DNA of 6,609 nucleotides from assembly GCA_003218345.1 (NCBI GenBank), contig QHNF01000021.1:1-6609 (forward strand). Reading direction: 5' to 3'. Origin of the DNA: Verrucomicrobiota bacterium (lineage in GTDB: Bacteria; Verrucomicrobiota; Verrucomicrobiia; Chthoniobacterales; UBA10450). Below, one piece after another: positions 1-6,173 of the stretch. The position numbers and the translations under genes were made by a program. Within the stretch, counting starts at the first letter, position 1; each line of letters starts with the position of its first letter. The notes beneath the pieces are model-generated. The model searched no databases. It saw nothing but the letters and a program-made list of their open reading frames with translations, and had not been told where the DNA came from.

Positions 1-428
1 CTGTGGCGAGCGCGCTTAGCCTTGTAGTATCATTTCTGGGTCTCGCGGCGCTCTTTATGTCGCTCGATGCCTATTTCATCGGCATCATCCAGGTGCTGGT
101 CTACGCCGGGGCCGTCATGGTCCTTTTTCTTTTCATTATTATGCTCCTCAACCTTCGCGCGGAAGAGGAGCGCCGGATCAACTGGCTGGCGTCGACGTGC
201 GGAATTACCGTCGCGCTCATCCTATTGATCCAGATTTCTTTTGTCGTCAGCCACTTCCAGATCGCCCAACAAACCTTTCCGCCGCTGACAAGATCGACAA
301 TTGATGATGTTCGGAATGTCGGGGCGCTACTCTTTAGCAACTACAATCTGCCGTTTCAAATCGTCGGCGTTCTCGTACTGGTGGCGACGATCGGCGTGGT
401 GCTTTTGAGCAAACGCGAGCCGCGATAA
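1..428 (+). CDS. nuoJ: NADH-quinone oxidoreductase subunit J, 5'-truncated by window edge
   Basis: Membrane subunit J of complex I, which links the quinone/peripheral module to the antiporter-like subunits in the inner membrane. The visible 141 codons read without interruption from base 3 (GTG, here an internal Val) to TAA at 426-428. Bases 1-2 (CT) complete the previous codon, and a preceding Pro would fit the usual NPVASALS start of the family's second helix. The hallmark third-helix segment QVLVYAGAVMVLFLF is present (about visible residues 30-44), followed by a charged loop and two more hydrophobic helices, the last being PFQIVGVLVLVATIGVVLL. Full-length NuoJ is usually about 160-180 aa, so roughly 25-35 residues lie upstream. 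The C-terminus (LLSKREPR) looks natural. It is the first visible gene of the nuo operon, and nuoI would be expected upstream. The 121-bp gap to nuoK is unusually long and holds an inverted repeat. Confidence 0.95.
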   Translation, partial: VASALSLVVSFLGLAALFMSLDAYFIGIIQVLVYAGAVMVLFLFIIMLLNLRAEEERRINWLASTCGITVALILLIQISFVVSHFQIAQQTFPPLTRSTIDDVRNVGALLFSNYNLPFQIVGVLVLVATIGVVLLSKREPR

Positions 429-440
429 AGAGCAAATTTA

Positions 441-540
441 AGCCCGCGAAACACACGAAATCACACCAAAACAGCAGAAGCCAGAAACCTGCAGATGTTC
501 CAGCTCCAAATTTCGCATCACTCCGTGTGTTGGGTGGGCA
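441..540. repeat. Degenerate inverted-repeat element in the nuoJ-nuoK gap, no gene
   Basis: Seen: the left arm at 441-471 begins AGCCCGCGAAACACACGAAA. It matches the left arm of the GxxExxY element (870-900) at 25 of 31 positions. The right arm at 511-539 ends GTGTGTTGGGTGGGC, and its reverse complement matches 442-470 at 20 of 29 positions. The core between the arms (472-510) has no open frame or recognisable motif. Inference: this is a decayed or minimal, MITE-like relative of the element between nuoK and nuoL. It accounts for almost all of the 121-bp gap. No convincing target duplication is visible. Alternatively, it is a non-mobile palindromic intergenic repeat acting on the mRNA. Confidence 0.6.
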
Positions 541-549
541 AAAAATAAC

Positions 550-870
550 ATGATCACGCTGGGCGATTATCTCATCGTAAGCGGCGTTCTTTTCTCGATC
601 GGGTTTGCCGGCGTGATGCTGCGCCGCAATCTCATTATTATTCTCATGTCGCTAGAATTGATGTTGAACGCGGCAAACTTATCGCTCGTCGCTTTTTCGC
701 GATTCCGTGTCGATTCAACCGGTCTGCCGAATTACAACGCGCAAGTGTTCGTCTTCTTTATCATCACGGTGGCAGCAGCCGAAGTTGCCGTGGGTCTTGC
801 AATTCTTGTCGCCCTATTTCGCGCCCGGCAAACAACCGACGTCAAAGACATCAGCAGCTTGAAATTTTGA
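550..870 (+). CDS. nuoK: NADH-quinone oxidoreductase subunit K
   Basis: Small three-helix membrane subunit of complex I (MrpC-like), part of the hydrophilic axis that carries charge between the quinone site and the antiporter-like subunits. It has 106 aa, close to the usual 100. Both membrane-buried glutamates are present: E36 in the second helix ([12 protein letters not shown]) and E78 in the third ([14 protein letters not shown]), equivalent to E. coli E36 and E72. ATG 550 gives the standard N-terminus [12 protein letters not shown]. No clear Shine-Dalgarno sequence precedes it, and the degenerate repeat of the J/K gap ends 10 bp upstream. The TGA stop (868-870) abuts the left arm of the GxxExxY element, whose first matching base is the A of the stop codon. 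The C-terminus [10 protein letters not shown] is normal for the family, so the insertion has not damaged the protein. Confidence 0.97.
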   Translation: MITLGDYLIVSGVLFSIGFAGVMLRRNLIIILMSLELMLNAANLSLVAFSRFRVDSTGLPNYNAQVFVFFIITVAAAEVAVGLAILVALFRARQTTDVKDISSLKF

Positions 871-898
871 GCCCGCGAATCACGCGAATTAACGCGAA
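870..898. repeat. Left terminal inverted repeat of the GxxExxY element
   Basis: A 29-base arm starting AGCCCGCGAATCACGCGAAT. It pairs with the reverse complement of 1328-1356 at 26 of 29 positions, with mismatches only at arm positions 12, 21 and 22. CGCGAA occurs three times within it, at 874, 883 and 893, so the units are 9 and 10 bp apart. The arm begins on the last base of the nuoK stop codon and ends 4 bp before the likely ATG of the GxxExxY gene. Confidence 0.85.
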
Positions 899-1355
899 AA
901 TTATGACAGAAATCATTTACAAGACAGAGAGCTACGCCATCATCGCTGCCTGCTTGGAGGTTTACAACGAGAAAGGTTGCGGCTTTCTGGAGCCCGTTTA
1001 CCAAGAGTGCTTAGGAATTGAGTTCGAGTGTCAACGAATTCCCGCAATTCCTAAACCGTCGCTCACGCTCAGCTATCGTACCCGAATCCTGACCAAGAAT
1101 TATGAGCCAGATTACGTCTGTTTCGGCAAAATCATCGTCGAACTCAAACCCGTTTCTGCATTAACCGACGAGCACCGTGCGCAGTTATTGAATTATTTGC
1201 ACGCAACCGGTTTTGAGCTTGGCCTGTTATTAATTTCGGCCATTACCCGAAACTGGAATACGAACGCAGTGCGGAGACCCAGCCCACAAAGCTAACAAGC
1301 GACTTTTCCGATGTCTCTCTCTAATTATTCGCGTCCATTCGCGTCATTCGCGGGC
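871..1355 (+). mobile_element. Candidate small mobile element carrying a GxxExxY gene
   Basis: Seen: a 485-bp unit bounded by GCCCGCGAAT at its left end and ATTCGCGGGC at its right, enclosing one gene, and flanked on both sides by TGA (868-870 and 1356-1358). Deleting one TGA plus the unit would join nuoK's stop to ACCG and the nuoL ATG, giving a 4-bp spacing like the tight L/M and M/N junctions. Known: GxxExxY proteins have a PD-(D/E)XK nuclease-like fold and, from memory, occur in many copies in some Verrucomicrobiota genomes. Inference: the unit inserted into, and duplicated, the nuoK stop triplet. No transposase is present, so movement would need the nuclease-like protein or a trans-acting enzyme. 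A 3-bp flanking match alone could be chance. The alternative is a static repeat-bounded gene cassette. Confidence 0.55.
903..1295 (+). CDS. GxxExxY family protein (PDDEXK_3 nuclease-like), C-terminus frameshifted
   Basis: Member of the GxxExxY family (TIGR04256 / PDDEXK_3), whose cellular role is not established. With the ATG at 903 the protein starts MTEIIYKTESYAII, as family members do. The frame is also open from TTG 867, but that start lies in the nuoK stop and inverted repeat. Residues seen: the name motif GFLEPVY (27-33), D70 in YEPDY, and ELK (80-82), with downstream TDEHRAQLLNYL (88-99, Q94). These fit the D...ExK catalytic pattern plus helix. After GLLL (107-110) the frame continues as a non-family tail ending at 1295. 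The expected family ending, NFGHYPKLEYERS, is present in another frame at 1232-1270 and stays open to TAA 1322. One missing base near 1227-1231 explains this. The mutation, or a sequencing error, may have inactivated the gene. It lies inside inverted repeats on the nuo strand with no evident promoter or ribosome-binding site. Confidence 0.8.
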   Translation: MTEIIYKTESYAIIAACLEVYNEKGCGFLEPVYQECLGIEFECQRIPAIPKPSLTLSYRTRILTKNYEPDYVCFGKIIVELKPVSALTDEHRAQLLNYLHATGFELGLLLISAITRNWNTNAVRRPSPQS

Positions 1356-1356
1356 T
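1328..1356. repeat. Right terminal inverted repeat of the GxxExxY element
   Basis: A 29-base arm ending CGTCATTCGCGGGCT, the reverse complement of the left arm at 26 of 29 positions. TTCGCG occurs three times with near-helical spacing (1328, 1338, 1347). The symmetry continues weakly outward into TAATTA next to the gene. Only six bases separate it from the nuoL start codon, so it forms nuoL's immediate leader. Confidence 0.85.
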
Positions 1357-1362
1357 GAACCG

Positions 1363-3159
1363 ATGAACCAAACGCTTCCGTGGATTATTCTTCTCGCGCC
1401 GCTGGTTAGCGCGGCTGTTATCACGCTGTTCACGATTCGGTGGAAACCGCTAAGCAGTTTTATCTCGATCACGGCGGTACTCATAAGCTTCGTCTGTAGT
1501 TGTTTGATCTTTCTGCGACCGGACGTCTCCGCCGCGGAAATGACCTGGATTGACATCGCCGGGGTATTTCGCGTCCCGTTTGGTCTGACGCTGGACCAGT
1601 TGAGCAAGACAATGCTCGTTTTGGTTTCCGGTATCGGAGCAACCATCCATATCTATTCGCTGGGCTACATGCGGGATGACGAAGGCAAGTCCCGGTATTT
1701 CGCAGCGCTGTCGCTGTTCATGTTCGCGATGCTCGGCATCGTCCTCGCAAACAATTTCGTCATGCTCTTCATTTTTTGGGAATTGGTTGGCTTTACCTCT
1801 TATGTGCTGATTGGCCACTGGTTCTATCGCGATGCAGCCGCAGAGGCGGCAAACAAAGCATTCATCACCACGCGCATTGGTGATTTCGGATTCATGTTGG
1901 GCATCTTGATGATTTGGATGGCGACCGGCTCCATTGTTTTCGCGGAGATCATTCCGCGGATGTCGGGTCTGGCAGGTCATTCGGCATTCGTGACAATTGC
2001 CGCGCTCTTGATCTTCTGCGGAGCGGTTGGAAAGTCGGCACAGTTTCCACTGCACGTGTGGTTGCCGGACGCGATGGAAGGTCCGACGCCAATCTCCGCT
2101 TTGATCCACGCCGCGACGATGGTCGCAGCTGGTGTTTACATGCTGGTCCGTGTCGCGTTCGTCATTCAAGCATCGCAAACTGCGCTTCTGGTAGTGGCGT
2201 GGATCGGCACCATCACCGCGGTAATGGCTGCGTTAATCGCAACACAGCAAAACGACATCAAGCGCATTCTCGCCTACTCCACATTGTCGCAACTTGGTTA
2301 CATGGTAATGGCTGTCGGTCTCGCCTCGAATGACGCCGCCATGTTTCACCTCTTTACCCATGCGTTTTTTAAAGCACTTCTCTTCCTCGCTGCCGGCTCG
2401 GTCATCGTGATGCTTCATCACGAACAAAACATCTGGAAAATGGGAGGCCTTTCCCGAACACTTCCGATCACATTCGTTAGTTTCGCGGTTGGCGCCCTGG
2501 CATTGATCGGCTGCCCGCCGTTCAGCGGATTTTTCAGCAAGGACGCAATCCTGGCGCTCGCCTACGAACGCAACGCGTGGATCTTCGTTGTGGGTGTGTT
2601 CACAGCTTTCTTAACGGCCTTTTACGTTGTGCGCCTCCTCGCCGTCGTTTTCTTTGGCGACTCACGCAGCGAAGCCGCGCGCGAAAGCAGCGAATCACCG
2701 CCGGTGATGACCGGCCCGTTGATCGTGCTGGCGCTGCTGGCTGCTTTTGGCGGATTCGCGTTCTTCGCGCGGAATTTCCTCGCGCTCCCACGCGAAAAGG
2801 AGGTTGTGCTCCTTGTCCCTGCACTTGCCATCGGCATGCTGGTTTTGGGAAGCTTGCTGGCCATCGCTCTTTACCGGAATCGGACAAGTGAGCCACTCGA
2901 TATCGAACTTCTGCGGCGCAAATTTTACGTCGACGAGTTTTACCGCCGGCTGATTGATTGGACGCAGGAAGTCCTCGCGCGGATCTGCGCCTTTTTCGAT
3001 CGATGGATTATTGACACTGGGGCTGTCGATGGCGGCAGCCGCGGAACTTTAGGGATCGGAGCGCTGCTACGGCTGATTCAGGTTGGCAACCTTCAAACCT
3101 ATGTATTCCTCTTCGGGCTGGGTGTTGTCGCCCTCATCTACTTCGCCGTTTTCCGCTAA
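1363..3159 (+). CDS. nuoL: NADH-quinone oxidoreductase subunit L
   Basis: Largest antiporter-like subunit of complex I (MrpA-like), at the distal tip of the membrane arm, where it is thought to pump a proton. It has 598 aa, near the usual 600-650. The proton-path residues are in place: E140 in FIFWELVGFTSYV, K224 in GAVGKSAQFPLHVWLPDAMEGP, the His of SALIHAATMVAAGVYML, K337 in HAFFKALLF and K393 in FSGFFSKD. These are equivalent to E. coli E144, K229, H254, K342 and K399. The C-terminal part (KFYVDEFYRRLIDW, then DRWIIDTGAVDGGSRG and a last helix) matches the long lateral-helix region. ATG 1363 gives the expected N-terminus MNQTLPWIILLAPL. It has no Shine-Dalgarno sequence, because the upstream bases belong to the inverted repeat. 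The stop codon shares one base with the nuoM start (TAATG), which suggests translational coupling. Confidence 0.98.
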   Translation: MNQTLPWIILLAPLVSAAVITLFTIRWKPLSSFISITAVLISFVCSCLIFLRPDVSAAEMTWIDIAGVFRVPFGLTLDQLSKTMLVLVSGIGATIHIYSLGYMRDDEGKSRYFAALSLFMFAMLGIVLANNFVMLFIFWELVGFTSYVLIGHWFYRDAAAEAANKAFITTRIGDFGFMLGILMIWMATGSIVFAEIIPRMSGLAGHSAFVTIAALLIFCGAVGKSAQFPLHVWLPDAMEGPTPISALIHAATMVAAGVYMLVRVAFVIQASQTALLVVAWIGTITAVMAALIATQQNDIKRILAYSTLSQLGYMVMAVGLASNDAAMFHLFTHAFFKALLFLAAGSVIVMLHHEQNIWKMGGLSRTLPITFVSFAVGALALIGCPPFSGFFSKDAILALAYERNAWIFVVGVFTAFLTAFYVVRLLAVVFFGDSRSEAARESSESPPVMTGPLIVLALLAAFGGFAFFARNFLALPREKEVVLLVPALAIGMLVLGSLLAIALYRNRTSEPLDIELLRRKFYVDEFYRRLIDWTQEVLARICAFFDRWIIDTGAVDGGSRGTLGIGALLRLIQVGNLQTYVFLFGLGVVALIYFAVFR

Positions 3160-4643
3160 TGGTCTTGTTCGTCATTTTGTGCCCGATCGTTGCCGCCATT
3201 TTGATCATGGTTGGCGCGCCCGCCCGTAAGACGGCGCTAGCCGCGTCGGTTCTAGCGTTTGGGGCGACCTTGTTTCTTATCGCGTCCTTTAAACAGGGCC
3301 AACATGATTTTCAGCACGTTACCTCGTTTACAATTTCGCCCGAGTGGCGACTGAGTTTCACAACAGGCATCGACGGCTTGAGCCTGGTAATGGTGTTACT
3401 TGCCACAATCGTCACGCTGGCCGCCGTTTGGTTTACCGGCACGATCGACAAATATGAAAATGCGTTCTACGCCTGTCTTTTGTTTATTTCCGGCGGCGCA
3501 ATCGGCGCATTTGCTTCGATCGATTTATTTTTCTTTTATGCGTTTCACGAGCTCGCGCTAATTCCCACGTTTTTGTTAATCGGAATTTGGGGGAGCGGAA
3601 ATCGTGTCGCGGCGGCGTGGAAGATCACGATCTATCTGGCAATTGGCAGTTTCATCTTGTTGCTTGGGCTGATCCTGCTTTATCAAAGCGTTCCGGCTGT
3701 TTCGCGCAGCTTCGATATTCGCACGTTGACGGCAGCCGCGAGCCTGGGGCAAATCGCAGCGGAAGCGCAACGCCACATTTACCTGCTGCTACTAATCGGA
3801 TTCGGAATTCTCATCTCGCTTTTCCCGTTCCATACCTGGGCGCCGGAAGCGTACGCGTCGGCTCCGGCACCCGCGGCGATGTTGCACGCCGGTGTGTTAA
3901 AAAAATTCGGGTTGTATGGCTTGTTGCGTCTGGCTATTCCTCTCTTGCCCGAAGGCGCACGTCACTGGACCAATCTGCTCGTGGTGCTGCTGCTCGGGAA
4001 CATCATCTACGTCGGACTGGTTACAATCGCTCAGAAGCGGCTCGATTGGATGCTCGGTTACTCGAGCGTCATGCACATGGGTTACATTTTTCTGGGGATT
4101 GCCAGCGCCACGATTCTCGGCACGACCGGTGCTGTTGTCTTGATATTTGCTCACGGCCTTTCGATCGCGTTGTTGTTCGCTATCGCCGGAGAATTGCGCA
4201 AACAAACCGGCACATTGGTTTTCGATGAACTTGGCGGTCTTGCCAAAGTGATGCCCTTCGCTGGGCTCGCTTTTGGATTTGGCGTTTTCGCCGCGATTGG
4301 TCTTCCTGGCTTCGCCAACTTCGCCGGCGAAATCATGATCTTTTTTGGCGCGTTTAAGAACGGCTGGGAGATGGATCGGTTTCATATTTTTCAAATCGCG
4401 ACCGCGCTTGCGCTTTGGGGCGTGGTGATCTCGACGGTTTATATGCTGCGCGCTTATCGCAAAGCATTCATGGGCATACTGAATGACCGTTGGAACGGAC
4501 TTGTTGATTTTCGATCCGGTTTGCGCATACCAGTCGCATTGCTCGTCGGCGCGCTTCTTTGCTACGGATTTTTTCCGCAATTCTTTGTGCGAATGGTGAC
4601 ACCTGGGTTTCGCACTTATCTCACGGTAAACAAATCACGATGA
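3159..4643 (+). CDS. nuoM: NADH-quinone oxidoreductase subunit M, variant in the helix-7 lysine
   Basis: Second antiporter-like, proton-pumping subunit of complex I, positioned between L and N. It has 494 aa, a normal length. Features seen: E131 in YAFHELALIPTFLLIG (E. coli E144), K249 in HAGVLKKFGLYGLLR (E. coli K265), FAHGLSIALLFAIAGEL near 330-345, and E391 in GFANFAGEIMIFFGAF (E. coli E407). At the helix-7 position where most NuoM proteins have the buried lysine (FAIKxPxxPFHTWLPDAH; E. coli K234), this protein has Leu218, in FGILISLFPFHTWAPEAY. The match on both sides is unbroken, so a frame error is unlikely. The start overlaps the nuoL stop by one base, and the end overlaps the nuoN start (ATGA at 4640-4643). 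Identity is secure. Only the lysine replacement is unusual, and it may be a clade-wide variant. Confidence 0.97.
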   Translation: MVLFVILCPIVAAILIMVGAPARKTALAASVLAFGATLFLIASFKQGQHDFQHVTSFTISPEWRLSFTTGIDGLSLVMVLLATIVTLAAVWFTGTIDKYENAFYACLLFISGGAIGAFASIDLFFFYAFHELALIPTFLLIGIWGSGNRVAAAWKITIYLAIGSFILLLGLILLYQSVPAVSRSFDIRTLTAAASLGQIAAEAQRHIYLLLLIGFGILISLFPFHTWAPEAYASAPAPAAMLHAGVLKKFGLYGLLRLAIPLLPEGARHWTNLLVVLLLGNIIYVGLVTIAQKRLDWMLGYSSVMHMGYIFLGIASATILGTTGAVVLIFAHGLSIALLFAIAGELRKQTGTLVFDELGGLAKVMPFAGLAFGFGVFAAIGLPGFANFAGEIMIFFGAFKNGWEMDRFHIFQIATALALWGVVISTVYMLRAYRKAFMGILNDRWNGLVDFRSGLRIPVALLVGALLCYGFFPQFFVRMVTPGFRTYLTVNKSR

Positions 4644-6064
4644 TTACCGCGCCGGAACTTGAGATCACGGTGCTGGTGCTCGGGATGGTGATTCTGATGG
4701 TAGAAGCGTTTGCCACGAACATCGACAAACGCGTTTTGGCCTTCGCTGCAATTACCGGGCTGGCGATAGTTCTCCTCGCGACCTTCTTTGTCACCCCCGG
4801 TGCCTCGCCCAGTCCAACGACCGGCTTCTGGAGCTTCTACACCGCAGATCGCCTGTCGATCTTCTTCAAGCAATTCGCATTGGTAACCACGATCTTCGTG
4901 CTGATCATGATGACCGATTACGCGCCGGTAGTGCGCAGTTCGTTTCCGGGTAGCACATCGCAAGCAGGCCTCGGCGAATTCTTCGCGCTCCCCATTTTCA
5001 CATGTGTCGGACTGATGTACCTGGTATCAGCAATCGATTTTGTCTTCATCTTCGTCTCCCTCGAGCTGGTAACGATTTCGTTTTACGTGCTGGTCAGTTT
5101 TACCCGGCGCAATCCGATTACACTCGAAGCGGGCATCAAATACCTCGTGTTAAGCGCGCTCTCCACAGCGTTTCTTGTGTATGGAATCGCGTGGATCTTC
5201 GGCGTGACCGGTCAAACAAATCTGCAGCGAATCACGGAGGTGTTGGCGAATCCGGGGACAGACCGCGGCGCAGCGCTGTTGGGCATGGTGTTCATTCTGG
5301 TCGCGCTTGGTTTCAAGATCGCGGCCGTGCCATTTCAAATCTGGGTGCCGGATGTTTATCAAGGCGCGCCCACGCCTGTGACTGCGTATCTCTCCGTCGG
5401 TTCGAAGGCGGCCGGATTCGTCGTGCTGCTGCGGGTGTTGCAGCCGTTCCTGGCGTTACCACAAATGCAGCGGCTGATTGTTCTCATCGCGCTGCTCACA
5501 TTGATTTACGGAAATCTCGCAGCGCTGCCGCAGGCGAACCTGAAACGACTCCTTGCTTATTCGAGCATCGCACACGCCGGCTATCTGCTGATCGGTGTGG
5601 CGTGTTTCGACGGACGAGCTGTAAGTTTTTACCTCGCTGCTTACCTGCTCATGACGCTGTTGAGCTTCGCTGTTTTGATAATTGTCGCTCAGCAAACCGG
5701 CGAGCAAATCTCGGATTTTGACGGATTGGCAAAACGATCGCCCTTCCTTGCCTTCGCGATGTTAATCGGCATGGTCTCGCTTGCGGGAGTACCGTTTACC
5801 GCGGGATTCTTAGGAAAGTTTTTTATCTTCTACGCCGCGCTGAAACAGCACCAGATCGCGCTTGTTGTCGTCGGCGTGATCACCGTCGGCTGCGGCTTTT
5901 ACTATTATCTTAAAGTCGTTCGCGCGATGTACTGGCAGTCCACCGCGAAGATCGACAAGATCCCTGTGACTGGACTGTCACGTCTGGCGATCAGTGCGTT
6001 GATTATCGCAACGATCTGGTTGGGAATTTTTCCGCAGCCGGTACTGGATGCGTTACAACGATAA
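4640..6064 (+). CDS. nuoN: NADH-quinone oxidoreductase subunit N
   Basis: Antiporter-like subunit of complex I nearest to K and J. The predicted protein has 474 aa, similar to the 480-500 usual for NuoN. Proton-path residues are all visible: E142 in FIFVSLELVTISFYVL, K226 in VALGFKIAAVPFQIWVPDVYQGAP, K256 in LSVGSKAAGFVVLLR and K393 in TAGFLGKFFIFYAAL, equivalent to E. coli E133, K217, K247 and K395. RLLAYSSIAHAGYLLIG (304-320) is also typical. ATG 4640 was chosen over an in-frame start at 4559. It gives the family N-terminus MITAPELEITVLVLGMVILM and a 4-base ATGA overlap with nuoM, whereas the longer form would add a 27-residue non-family leader inside nuoM. The C-terminus IWLGIFPQPVLDAL is normal. 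It is the last gene of the operon, and the next gene is convergent. Confidence 0.97.
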   Translation: MITAPELEITVLVLGMVILMVEAFATNIDKRVLAFAAITGLAIVLLATFFVTPGASPSPTTGFWSFYTADRLSIFFKQFALVTTIFVLIMMTDYAPVVRSSFPGSTSQAGLGEFFALPIFTCVGLMYLVSAIDFVFIFVSLELVTISFYVLVSFTRRNPITLEAGIKYLVLSALSTAFLVYGIAWIFGVTGQTNLQRITEVLANPGTDRGAALLGMVFILVALGFKIAAVPFQIWVPDVYQGAPTPVTAYLSVGSKAAGFVVLLRVLQPFLALPQMQRLIVLIALLTLIYGNLAALPQANLKRLLAYSSIAHAGYLLIGVACFDGRAVSFYLAAYLLMTLLSFAVLIIVAQQTGEQISDFDGLAKRSPFLAFAMLIGMVSLAGVPFTAGFLGKFFIFYAALKQHQIALVVVGVITVGCGFYYYLKVVRAMYWQSTAKIDKIPVTGLSRLAISALIIATIWLGIFPQPVLDALQR

Positions 6065-6116
6065 CACTGAACGGCTTGGGCAGCTGTTGAGCCGGTACGG
6101 CTATGTCTACAAAGGG

Positions 6117-6141
6117 AGGGACAGCGCGGCGCGCTGTCCCT
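6117..6141. terminator. Perfect 11-bp hairpin between convergent genes, terminator or REP-like
   Basis: AGGGACAGCGC (6117-6127) and GCGCTGTCCCT (6131-6141) are exact reverse complements with a 3-base GGC loop. Symmetry resumes weakly outside the stem, with ACAAA on the left (6109-6113) and TTTGT on the right (6146-6150), so the palindrome may be longer. It lies 52 bp after the nuoN stop and 33 bp before the end of the convergent gene. Neither strand shows a clean T-run after the stem, so this is not a textbook intrinsic terminator. Ending or protecting both transcripts is plausible, and a dispersed palindromic (REP-like) repeat is the alternative. Nothing else is evident in 6065-6173. Confidence 0.6.
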
Positions 6142-6173
6142 GCGATTTGTGCTCCCGGTCAAGAGTTGGCATT

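Noticed and set aside
429..549. Small gene or riboregulator in the nuoJ-nuoK gap
   Set aside because: No convincing open frame or known riboswitch or RNA motif is visible. The gap is explained by the degenerate inverted repeat.
867..902. TTG at 867 as the start of the GxxExxY gene, adding 12 residues
   Set aside because: This stretch is the nuoK stop plus the inverted repeat. Family proteins begin at the MTEIIYK sequence encoded from 903.
1224..1234. Programmed -1 frameshifting in the GxxExxY gene
   Set aside because: The bases (CTG TTA TTA ATT) do not form an X_XXY_YYZ slippery heptamer in the reading frame, and no stimulatory stem directly follows. A simple deletion or sequencing error is more likely.
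441..1356. CRISPR-like array formed by the repeated AGCCCGCGAA arms
   Set aside because: There are only a few copies, they are inverted rather than direct, spacing is irregular, and there are no cas genes.
1450..2178. 242-codon open frame on the - strand opposite nuoL
   Set aside because: It is complementary to well-conserved nuoL sequence, rich in His, Arg, Gln and Asp as such shadows are, with no recognisable domain.
4559..4639. Longer nuoN with a start at 4559
   Set aside because: The added residues lie inside nuoM and do not resemble NuoN. ATG 4640 gives the family N-terminus and the ATGA overlap.
6090..6102. Short stem AGCCG/CGGCT after nuoN as a terminator
   Set aside because: It has only five base pairs and no T-run, and the stronger hairpin lies immediately downstream.
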